Assembly (NCBI RefSeq): GCF_000185965.1
Contig: NC_014924.1
Location: 558,001-622,000 of the forward strand
Source of the DNA: Pseudoxanthomonas suwonensis 11-1
Lineage (GTDB): Bacteria; Pseudomonadota; Gammaproteobacteria; Xanthomonadales; Xanthomonadaceae
Length of the DNA: 64,000 bases
Direction: 5' to 3'
The position numbers were made by a program, and so were the translations under genes. Below are positions 31,498-39,216 of the stretch, in pieces; position 1 is the stretch's first letter, and each line of letters begins with the position of its first letter. The notes below the pieces were generated by a model that was given only the letters and a program-made list of their open reading frames with translations, searched no databases and was not told where the DNA came from.

Positions 31498-32652
31498 CTA
31501 GAGGAACAGCGAAATCACGTCGTTGGCGAAGCGCCGGCCGAGGGCGGTCGGTGCCACCCGGACATCGTCGACCTGCAGCCAGCCATTGGCGCGCGCCTGC
31601 TCCAGCGCCGCGGCGATGCGCGCGCGCGGCAGGCCGGTGCGCACCTCGAAATCGGCCAGGGCGAAGCCTTCGTGCAGGCGCAGGGCGTTGAGCATGTACT
31701 CGAACGGCCGCTGTGCAGGGGCGATGCGGTCGTTGCCGCCGATCGCCTGGTCGGTACCGGCGGCGGCCATCCAGGTCGCCGGATGCTTGTGCTTCCAGCG
31801 ACGCAGGATCGCCTGTTCGGCGCCCAGGGTGATCTTGCCGTGGGCGCCGGCACCGATGCCGAGGTAGTCGCCGTAGCGCCAGTAGTTGAGGTTGTGCGCG
31901 CACTGCCGTCCGGGGCGGGCGTAGGCGCTGGTCTCGTAGTGGCCGTAGCCGGCGCCGGCGAGCAGGGCCTGGCAATGCTCCTGGATGTCCCAGGCCAGGT
32001 CGTCGTCCGGAATGCCCTGCGGCGGCCGGGCGTAGAACACGGTGTTGGGTTCCAGCGTGAGCTGGTAGTGGCTGATGTGCGCCGGCTGCAAGGCGAAGGC
32101 GCGTTCCAGGTCGCGCTCGGCCATGGCCAGGTCCTGGCCGGGCAGGGCGTACATCAGGTCCAGGTTGAGGTTGTCGAAGCCGGCGTCCTGGGCCAGCTTC
32201 ACCGCGGCCTCGGCCTCGCGGCTGTCGTGGATCCGTCCCAGCCGTTGCAGGCAGCCGTCGTCGAAGCTCTGGATGCCGAAGCTGATCCGGTTCACGCCGG
32301 CGGCGCGGTAGCCCTCGAAGCGGTCGTGCTCGGCGGTACCGGGGTTGGCCTCGAGGGTGATCTCGGCATCGGGCGCGAAGCGCAGTCGCGCCGAGGCCGC
32401 GGAGAGGATGGCCTCGATCGCCGCGGCCGGGAACAGGCTGGGGGTGCCGCCGCCGAAGAACACGCTGTGCACGGTGCGGCCCCAGACCAGCGGCAGGTCG
32501 TGTTCGAGGTCGCGCACCAGCGCGGCGACGTAGTCGTCGAACGGCAGCTCGCCCCTGGCGCCATGCGAGTTGAAGTCGCAGTACGGGCATTTGCGCACGC
32601 ACCAGGGCAGGTGCACGTACAGCGAAAGCGGCGGCGGGATCAGGTCGGGCAT
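31498..32652 (-). CDS. hemW: Radical SAM haem chaperone HemW
   Basis: The 384-residue protein has the radical SAM cluster motif CVRKCPYC with Cys18, Cys22 and Cys25, followed by FFGGGTPSLF and LEANPGT. A C-terminal HemN-like domain without the coproporphyrinogen-binding N-terminus is typical of HemW. HemW binds haem and inserts it into respiratory enzymes; it is not an oxygen-independent coproporphyrinogen oxidase, although often annotated so. It follows rdgB by 25 bp in the rph-rdgB-hemW order that is common in gammaproteobacteria. Confidence 0.93.
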   Translation of the reverse strand: MPDLIPPPLSLYVHLPWCVRKCPYCDFNSHGARGELPFDDYVAALVRDLEHDLPLVWGRTVHSVFFGGGTPSLFPAAAIEAILSAASARLRFAPDAEITLEANPGTAEHDRFEGYRAAGVNRISFGIQSFDDGCLQRLGRIHDSREAEAAVKLAQDAGFDNLNLDLMYALPGQDLAMAERDLERAFALQPAHISHYQLTLEPNTVFYARPPQGIPDDDLAWDIQEHCQALLAGAGYGHYETSAYARPGRQCAHNLNYWRYGDYLGIGAGAHGKITLGAEQAILRRWKHKHPATWMAAAGTDQAIGGNDRIAPAQRPFEYMLNALRLHEGFALADFEVRTGLPRARIAAALEQARANGWLQVDDVRVAPTALGRRFANDVISLFL

Positions 32653-32677
32653 GACGGCATGGCTGGCGCGGCTGCGC

Positions 32678-33274
32678 TCAGCCCAGCACTTCGGGCAGGC
32701 GTGCGCGCAGCCGCTCCAGCGCCTTGCCGCGGTGGCTGATGAGGTTCTTCAGTTCCATCGGCATTTCCGCCGCGGTCTGGCCGTGTTCCGGATCCAGGAA
32801 CACCGGGTCGTAGCCGTGGCCGCCTGCGCCGCGGCGCTCATGGATGATGCGGCCGCGCCACTGGCCTTCGACCAGCAGCGGCTGCGGGTCTTCGGCATGG
32901 CGCAGCACCACCAGCACGCACTGGAAGTGGGCGCCGCGACGGTCGTCATCCACGCCTTCCAGCTCGGTAAGCAGCTTGTCGATATTGCGCTGCGGATCGG
33001 CCGGCTCGCCGGCGTAGCGCGCCGAGTACAGGCCGGGCGCGCCGCCGAGGGCGTCCACGCACAGGCCGGAGTCGTCGGCCAGCGCCGGCAGGCCGGTGAC
33101 ACGGCTGGCGTGTCGCGCCTTGATCAGCGCGTTCTCGATGAAGGTCAGTCCGGTTTCCTCGGCGTCCTCGACGCCCAGGTCGGACTGCGCGACCAGCTCG
33201 ATGCCGCTGCCGGCCAGCAGGTGGCGCAGCTCGTCGAGCTTGCCGCGGTTGGAGGAGGCCAGGACCAGCTTCAT
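32678..33274 (-). CDS. rdgB: dITP/XTP pyrophosphatase
   Basis: The 198-residue protein is RdgB, which hydrolyses non-canonical purine nucleotides (dITP, XTP) to the monophosphates and so keeps them out of DNA. The conserved start [10 protein letters not shown] (8-17), the [14 protein letters not shown] helix, the [17 protein letters not shown] loop and the GYDPVF motif are all present. The ATG at 33274 is the family start; it lies 10 bp after the rph stop codon. Confidence 0.95.
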   Translation of the reverse strand: MKLVLASSNRGKLDELRHLLAGSGIELVAQSDLGVEDAEETGLTFIENALIKARHASRVTGLPALADDSGLCVDALGGAPGLYSARYAGEPADPQRNIDKLLTELEGVDDDRRGAHFQCVLVVLRHAEDPQPLLVEGQWRGRIIHERRGAGGHGYDPVFLDPEHGQTAAEMPMELKNLISHRGKALERLRARLPEVLG

Positions 33275-33284
33275 CGGGGCAACC

Positions 33285-34010
<726 letters not shown>

Positions 34011-34126
34011 GGAGTGGTTTCCGGTAGGCGGTCCCGGCGGTTCGCGGCAGGGCCGGCGAAGGCGGCAGGGTGCCGCGGCGGGCCGGCTAGATTAACATTC
34101 GCTCCCTGTCACAGACGGATTCCCAC

Positions 34127-34990
34127 ATGATCCGCAGCATGACCGCCTTCGCCAGCGGCGAACGCGGCACTCCCTGGGGCGCGCTTTCCTGCGAACTGCG
34201 CTCGGTCAACCACCGCTTCCTCGAGACCGGCCTGCGCCTTGCCGAAGAGCTGCGCACGCTGGAGCCGCTGCTGCGCGAACGCGTCGCCGCGCGGGTGCAG
34301 CGCGGCAAGCTGGACCTGGTGATGCGCCTGCGCGCGCCCGAGGCCGCGTCCAGCCTCACGGTCAACGAGGCCCTGCTCGGCCAGCTCGGCGAGCTGGCCC
34401 GGCGCCTGGACGCGCAGTTCCCCAGCCTGCAGGTGCAGTTCACCGACCTGTTGCAGCTGCCCGGCGTGCTGCAGACCCCGGTCGCCGACGGCGAGGCGCT
34501 GCAGGCGCAGGCGCTGGAGCTGCTGGACCAGGTGCTGGACGAGTTCATCGCCGCGCGCGAGCGTGAAGGCGCGTCGCTGGCCGGTGCGATCCGCGAGCGG
34601 GTGGACGCGGTCGAGCGGATCGCCGGCGAGGTGCGCGTACTGGTGCCGGACATCCGCGAAGGCCAGCGCGCCAAGCTGGCCGCGCGCCTGGCCGACCTGC
34701 CGCACCCGGTCGATCCGGGCCGCGCCGAGCAGGAACTGGTGCTGTGGCTGCAGAAGCTGGACGTGGACGAGGAGCTGGACCGGCTCACCAGCCACATCAC
34801 CGAGATCCGCCGCATCCTGGCGCAGAAGGGCCAGGCCGTGGGCCGCCGGCTCGATTTCCTGCTGCAGGAGTTCAACCGCGAGGCCAATACCCTGGGGTCC
34901 AAGTCGGTCGATGCGCGGACCTCGGCGGCCGCGGTGGAGCTGAAGGTGCTGATCGACCAGATCCGCGAGCAGGTCCAGAACATTGAGTAA
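34127..34990 (+). CDS. yicC: YicC/YloC family endoribonuclease
   Basis: The 287-residue protein matches YicC (E. coli 287). The N-terminal MIRSMTAFASGE and LRSVNHRFLE segments and the C-terminal LDFLLQEFNREANTLGSKS and SVKVLIDQIREQVQNIE-like end are diagnostic. Family members have been reported to be endoribonucleases acting on small RNAs and under stress. TAGATT at 34088-34093 may be the -10 box. A repeat-rich gap separates it from gmk. Confidence 0.94.
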   Translation: MIRSMTAFASGERGTPWGALSCELRSVNHRFLETGLRLAEELRTLEPLLRERVAARVQRGKLDLVMRLRAPEAASSLTVNEALLGQLGELARRLDAQFPSLQVQFTDLLQLPGVLQTPVADGEALQAQALELLDQVLDEFIAAREREGASLAGAIRERVDAVERIAGEVRVLVPDIREGQRAKLAARLADLPHPVDPGRAEQELVLWLQKLDVDEELDRLTSHITEIRRILAQKGQAVGRRLDFLLQEFNREANTLGSKSVDARTSAAAVELKVLIDQIREQVQNIE

Positions 34991-34997
34991 GCGCCGG

Positions 34998-35049
34998 GAT
35001 TGGGGATTCGTGGAAAAGCCGGGATTGGTGATTCGTGATTAGTGATTCG
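34998..35049. repeat. GGGATTGG/GATTCG repeat block (left arm)
   Basis: The motif gattcgtg / gattagtgattcg is repeated several times: gggattggggattcgtgg, then gggattggtgattcgtgatt and agtgattcg. The block is AT-rich compared with its surroundings. The 18-mer gattggtgattcgtgatt at 35023-35040 is exactly complementary to the right arm. Confidence 0.75.
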
Positions 35050-35096
35050 AAAAGGCAACGGCTGAAGCGGGATTGCTGTGGGAGGGTGGTGCTGTG

Positions 35097-35126
35097 ACCA
35101 ATCACGAATCACCAATCACCAATCAC
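35097..35126. repeat. Inverted repeat block (right arm) before gmk
   Basis: The sequence aatcacgaatcaccaatc (35100-35117) is a perfect inverse complement of 35023-35040, and is followed by another caatcacg unit. In RNA the two arms would form an 18-pair stem around a 59-base loop. It ends six bases before the gmk start codon and occupies the position where a ribosome binding site would be. Confidence 0.75.
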
Positions 35127-35132
35127 GCCCCG

Positions 35133-35753
35133 ATGAGGGGCACCCTTTTCATCGTGGCGGCGCCGTCGGGGGCGGGGAAGTCGAGCATCGTCAACGCGGT
35201 GCTCTCGCGCGACACGTCGATCCGCCTGTCGGTCTCGTTCACCTCGCGCGGGCCGCGTCCGGGGGAGCGGCATGCCGAGCACTACCACTTCGTCTCCGCG
35301 GAGGAGTTCCAGCGGATGATCGCGGCCGGCGACTTCTTCGAGTACGCCCGCGTGCACGGCGACTGGAAGGGCACGGCGCGGCAGTCGGTGGAGCCGCAAC
35401 TGGCCGCCGGCCACGACGTGCTGCTGGAGATCGACTGGCAGGGCGCGGCCCAGGTGCGGGCCAAGGTGCCGGACGCGGTGAGCGTGTTCATCCTGCCGCC
35501 GTCGCGCGAGGCGCTGGAGCAGCGCATGCGCAAGCGCGGCCAGGACAGCGACGAGGTCATCGCCCAGCGCATGGCCGCCGCGCGCGAGGAGATGTCGCAC
35601 TACGGTGAGTTCGACTACGTCATCGTCAACGAGGTGTTCGAGACCGCGGTGGACGAGATGTGCGCGATCTTCGTCGCCAGCCGCCTGCGCCGCGGCCAGC
35701 AGCAGCAGCGCCATGCCGGCCTGATCCGCGGCCTGCTGGACCAGCACGGCTGA
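35133..35753 (+). CDS. gmk: Guanylate kinase
   Basis: The 206-residue protein phosphorylates GMP to GDP with ATP. The P-loop APSGAGKSS (10-18), the GMP-binding SFTSRGPRPGE and YHFVS segments, and the EIDWQGAAQV motif are all conserved. The ATG at 35133 is the family start; an in-frame upstream extension runs through the repeat block and reads as repeat-derived peptide. No Shine-Dalgarno sequence precedes the ATG, which is unusual for this window. rpoZ follows 144 bp downstream. Confidence 0.95.
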   Translation: MRGTLFIVAAPSGAGKSSIVNAVLSRDTSIRLSVSFTSRGPRPGERHAEHYHFVSAEEFQRMIAAGDFFEYARVHGDWKGTARQSVEPQLAAGHDVLLEIDWQGAAQVRAKVPDAVSVFILPPSREALEQRMRKRGQDSDEVIAQRMAAAREEMSHYGEFDYVIVNEVFETAVDEMCAIFVASRLRRGQQQQRHAGLIRGLLDQHG

Positions 35754-35815
35754 GCCGGCGGGCCCGCCGGCTGAACGCAAGTCACTGAGCACAAAGGAAG
35801 AAGCCCCGCCGGCCC

Positions 35816-35845
35816 TTGCCCCGGCGGGCACCTGGCGGGTACACT
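35816..35845 (+). promoter_or_regulatory. Candidate rpoZ promoter
   Basis: TTGCCC (35816-35821) and TACACT (35840-35845) with an 18-bp spacer lie 52 bp before the rpoZ start. A GC-rich palindrome at 35755-35772 just after gmk (gccggcgggcccgccggc) may separate the two transcripts. Confidence 0.4.
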
Positions 35846-35897
35846 CCCGCTCCATTTCCCCTGACTTGAGCGGCGACCGCAGTCGCCTGGAAACCCT

Positions 35898-36197
35898 ATG
35901 GCCCGTATCACCGTCGAAGATTGCCTGGAAGTGGTCGATAACCGCTTCGAACTGGTCATGATGGCCGCCAAGCGCGCCCGCCAGCTGGCCAATGGCGTTC
36001 CGGCCACCATCGAGAACGAGGACGGCGACGACAAGCCGACCGTGCTGGCGCTGCGCGAGATCGCCGCCCGTACCGTCGACAACGCCCTGATCGACGAGGT
36101 CGAGAAGGCCGAGCGCGAGCGCGCCGAGCGCGAGGCGCTGGAGTGGGCCGCCGCCGAGGTCGTGGCCGACGACGACCTGTCCAAGGGCGACGACTGA
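35898..36197 (+). CDS. rpoZ: RNA polymerase omega subunit
   Basis: The 99-residue protein is the omega subunit, which helps assemble RNA polymerase by holding the beta' subunit and forms part of a ppGpp site. [20 protein letters not shown] and [13 protein letters not shown] are diagnostic, as is [10 protein letters not shown]. The tail is acidic, typical of this lineage. In most gammaproteobacteria spoT follows immediately; here a terminator and unrelated genes follow. Confidence 0.97.
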   Translation: MARITVEDCLEVVDNRFELVMMAAKRARQLANGVPATIENEDGDDKPTVLALREIAARTVDNALIDEVEKAERERAEREALEWAAAEVVADDDLSKGDD

Positions 36198-36223
36198 TCC
36201 AGTCCGCCTGAGCGCTGTACCCG

Positions 36224-36254
36224 ACGGCCCGCCTCGTGCGGGCCGTTTGCGTTT
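36224..36254 (+). terminator. Terminator after rpoZ
   Basis: ACGGCCCGC (36224-36232) and GCGGGCCGT (36238-36246) form a perfect nine-pair stem with a five-base loop, followed by TTGCGTTT. Confidence 0.75.
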
Positions 36255-36366
36255 CCGGGCGCGCGCCAGCTGCGTGCCGTTCATGCGCGGGCGGACTGGC
36301 CGCCGGGGCTGCACGCTATAGTCCGACGCCGCCGCGCCGGCCCCAGCCCACCAGACCGCAGCCGCC

Positions 36367-37218
36367 ATGCCCGTCCTTGTTATCGGCGCCACCAGCCAGA
36401 TCGGCCACTTCATGCTGCCGCGCCTCGTGGCCGCCGGCCAGGAAGTGCTCGCGCTCAGCCGCCAGGCGCAGGCGCGGCGCCAGGTCGCCGGCGTGCGCTG
36501 GCTGCAGGGGCAGCTGCCGGATGCCGTGCCCGGGCTGCCGCCGCTCGACGCGGTGGTGAGCTTCGGGCCGCTGGATGGCCTGGGGCAGTGGCTGTCCGGG
36601 CTGCAGGCTGCACCCGCGCCGCGGGTGGTCGCCACCAGTTCCATGAGCCTGGCCTCCAAGCGTGATTCGCAGGTTCCCGCGGAACGCGAGCTGCTCGCGC
36701 GCCTGGCCAATGGCGAGGCCGGGATCGCGGCGCAATGCCAGCGCCTGGGCATGAGCTGGACCCTGCTGCGCCCGAGCCTGATTTACGGCGCCGGCCTGGA
36801 CCAGAGCCTGACCCCGATCGCGCGCCGCGCCGCGCGCACCCGCCTGTTCCCGCTGCCTGCGGGGCGTGGCCTGCGCCAGCCGGTGCATGCCGATGACATC
36901 GCCCAGGCGGTGATGGCCTGCCTGCAGTCCGACGTCGCTGTCGGCCGCACCCTGTGCATGGGCGGCGGCGAGCGCCTGCCGGCGGCGGAGATGTTCGCCC
37001 GGGTGCGCGACAGCCTGCCGTTCGCGACCGTGCCGGTGCACCTTGGCCGGCCGCTGATGCGCCTGGTGGCGGCGCTGCTGCCGGCCACCCGCGGCCCGGT
37101 GTCGCGGCTGGATGCCGACCTGGTCGTCGACAACAGCGAATTCACCGAGGCGCTGGGCATCACCCCGCGCCCGTTCCGGGTCGATGCCTCGATGTGGGGC
37201 CTGGGCGGGGAGGGCTGA
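36367..37218 (+). CDS. NAD(P)-binding epimerase/dehydratase-like protein (extended SDR)
   Basis: The 283-residue protein has a Rossmann motif near its start, VIGATSQIGHFMLPRL (5-20), and resembles extended short-chain dehydrogenases. The catalytic Tyr-x-x-x-Lys of true epimerases is not evident: the region where it is expected reads SSMSLASKRDS. The later part has LLRPSLIYGAGLDQSL, where YG resembles the substrate-binding loop. It may be an atypical SDR or NmrA-like protein with a structural or regulatory role. TATAGT at 36317-36322 is a possible -10 box. It leads directly into two glycosyltransferase genes. Confidence 0.75.
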   Translation: MPVLVIGATSQIGHFMLPRLVAAGQEVLALSRQAQARRQVAGVRWLQGQLPDAVPGLPPLDAVVSFGPLDGLGQWLSGLQAAPAPRVVATSSMSLASKRDSQVPAERELLARLANGEAGIAAQCQRLGMSWTLLRPSLIYGAGLDQSLTPIARRAARTRLFPLPAGRGLRQPVHADDIAQAVMACLQSDVAVGRTLCMGGGERLPAAEMFARVRDSLPFATVPVHLGRPLMRLVAALLPATRGPVSRLDADLVVDNSEFTEALGITPRPFRVDASMWGLGGEG

Positions 37219-37220
37219 GC

Positions 37221-38207
37221 GTGCGCGTATCGGTAGCGCTGTGCACGTACAACGGCGAGCGCTTCCTCGACGCGCAGCTGGACAGCCTGCTTGCCCAGTC
37301 GCGCCTGCCCGACGAGATCGTGGCCTGCGACGACGCCTCCAGCGATGGCACCTGGGAGCGGCTGCAGGCGTTCGCCGCGCGCGCCAGGGCCCGCGGGATC
37401 GAGGTGCGGCTGCAGCGCAATGCCGCCAACCTCGGCTACGTGCCCAATTTCGGCCAGGCCCTGCAGGCGGCCGGCGGCGAGCTGTTGTTTCCCTGCGACC
37501 AGGACGATGCCTGGCATCCACGGCGTATCGAGCTGTGCGTGCAGGCCTTCGCACGCGATGCCGGTCTCCTGCTGCTGCATACCGACGCGCGCCTGGTCGA
37601 TGCCGCGGGCGAGCCGCTCGGACGGCGCCTGTTCGAGGTACTGGGGGTGACCGCCGGCGAGCTGGGCGCGATGCATGCCGGCCGCGCGGTCGAGGTGCTG
37701 CTCAGGCGCAACATCGTCACCGGCGCGACCATGGCCCTGCGCCGCGGCCTGCTGGCGCAGGCGTTGCCGGTCGCCGAAGGCTGGGTCCACGACGAATGGC
37801 TGGCGGCGGTTGCCGCCCTGGTCGGCCGGGTGGACACGCTGGAGGAGGCCACCATCGATTACCGGCAGCACGGTGGCAACCAGCTCGGCGCGCGGGAGCG
37901 CAGCCTGGGTGAACGCGCCCATGCTGGCGCGCGGCGGGCCTACCGCGAGGCGATGGCGGCGAAGATGCGCGCGCTGGCCCGGCGGGTCGAGACCGGCGGT
38001 TTGCAGCCGCCTGCCGAAGCGCGCGCACTGTTGCGCGAGCGCCTGCGCCATGACCGCGTGCGCACCAGCCTGCCGCGGGCGCGCTGGCAGCGCATCGTGC
38101 CGGTGCTCGGCGAACTGCGCGCCGGCGGCTATGCGCGCTTCGGCACCGGCCTGCGCGGTGCGCTGCTGGACCTGGCCGGTCCGGCGGGAGGTCGCGATGA
38201 CGGCTGA
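37221..38207 (+). CDS. Glycosyltransferase family 2 (first of a pair)
   Basis: The 328-residue protein has the GT-A fold of family 2. The N-terminal VALCTYNGERFLDAQLDSLL (4-23), the DDASSDGT motif for the nucleotide sugar, and the FPCDQDDAW acidic motif for the metal are visible. The sugar and acceptor are unknown; relatives include rhamnosyl- and other O-antigen transferases. The start is a GTG at 37221, two bases after the previous stop codon. The next glycosyltransferase gene overlaps its end by 11 bp. No membrane helix is evident. Confidence 0.82.
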   Translation: MRVSVALCTYNGERFLDAQLDSLLAQSRLPDEIVACDDASSDGTWERLQAFAARARARGIEVRLQRNAANLGYVPNFGQALQAAGGELLFPCDQDDAWHPRRIELCVQAFARDAGLLLLHTDARLVDAAGEPLGRRLFEVLGVTAGELGAMHAGRAVEVLLRRNIVTGATMALRRGLLAQALPVAEGWVHDEWLAAVAALVGRVDTLEEATIDYRQHGGNQLGARERSLGERAHAGARRAYREAMAAKMRALARRVETGGLQPPAEARALLRERLRHDRVRTSLPRARWQRIVPVLGELRAGGYARFGTGLRGALLDLAGPAGGRDDG

Positions 38208-39129
38208 ATCCGCCGCGCTGCGCCGCCAGGACGTGTACGCGGTGGTCGTCACCTACCGGCCGGAACTGCCGTTGCTGGAAGAGGCGATCGACGCGGTGCT
38301 GCCGCAGGTCGGGCGCCTGCTGGTATTCGACAATGCCACGGCGGATCCGCAGTACACGGCGTGGTTGGGACAAGCCGAAGCGCGCGGGCGGTTCGAGGTG
38401 CTGCGCTCGCCGGCCAACGTCGGTCTTGGCGCGGCGATCAACCAGGCCTGGCAGCGTGCGCGTGCCGGCGGCTTCCGCCACCTGCTGCTGCTGGACCAGG
38501 ACAGCGTGGCCGACCCGGCCATGGTCGCCACCCTGCACGACGCGCTGGCGCGGCTGCGCCGCGAGCGCCCTGTCGCCGCCGTCGGGCCGGCATTCCATGA
38601 CGCGCGCGATGGCAGCGCGGCGCCGTTCGTGCGCATCGGCTTCCCGCTCAACCGCAAGCTGCACGGGGCGCCGGGGCAGTGCATCGAGTGCGACTTCCTG
38701 ATCACCTCCGGTTCGCTGCTGCCACTGGACGTGCTGGAGCGGATCGGCGGCATGGACGCCGGGCTGTTCATCGACAACGTCGACCTGGAATGGTCGTTCC
38801 GCGCGCGCAGTCGCGGCCATGCGCTGTACGGCGTATGCGATGCCGGCATGTGCCATCGCATCGGCGACCGCCTGCGCCCGGTGCCGGGGCTGCGCAATCC
38901 GGTGCAGATCCATGGCCCGGTGCGGCTGTACTACATGATGCGCAACCGCGTGCTGCTGTACCGGCGTGCGCATGTACCGCGCACCTGGGTGGCGCAGGAC
39001 GTGCCGCGGCTGCTGCTGAAGCTGGCGGGCATGGGCCTGTTCGTGAGCCCGCGCCTGGCCAACCTGCGTGCCATGCTGCGCGGGATCGCCCATGGCATCG
39101 CCGGCCGCGATGGCCCGATGCCCGGTTGA
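38197..39129 (+). CDS. Glycosyltransferase family 2, rhamnosyltransferase-like
   Basis: The 310-residue protein has VYAVVVTYRPELPLLEEAID at the N-terminus, then FDNATADPQY and the acidic motif LLLLDQDSV. Together with the later FIDNVDLEWSFRAR these match the RfbF/WbbL-type rhamnosyltransferase group, which transfers L-rhamnose from dTDP-rhamnose to polysaccharides. Specificity is inferred. A good GGGAGG ribosome binding site lies inside the end of the preceding gene. No rml genes for dTDP-rhamnose are in the window. Confidence 0.82.
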   Translation: MTAESAALRRQDVYAVVVTYRPELPLLEEAIDAVLPQVGRLLVFDNATADPQYTAWLGQAEARGRFEVLRSPANVGLGAAINQAWQRARAGGFRHLLLLDQDSVADPAMVATLHDALARLRRERPVAAVGPAFHDARDGSAAPFVRIGFPLNRKLHGAPGQCIECDFLITSGSLLPLDVLERIGGMDAGLFIDNVDLEWSFRARSRGHALYGVCDAGMCHRIGDRLRPVPGLRNPVQIHGPVRLYYMMRNRVLLYRRAHVPRTWVAQDVPRLLLKLAGMGLFVSPRLANLRAMLRGIAHGIAGRDGPMPG

Positions 39130-39183
39130 ACGTGGCCCAAAGGCGTGAGGGGCGCGTGCATCCCGGCCCTGGATGGGCGCTGC

Positions 39184-39189
39184 TAGACT
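39184..39189 (+). promoter_or_regulatory. Candidate -10 box of mrcB
   Basis: TAGACT lies 28 bp before the GTG start of mrcB in the 87-bp gap after the glycosyltransferase. The expected -35 region is not convincing. Confidence 0.3.
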
Positions 39190-39216
39190 CCGGCCATTCC
39201 CACGCCCGTACCCCAC

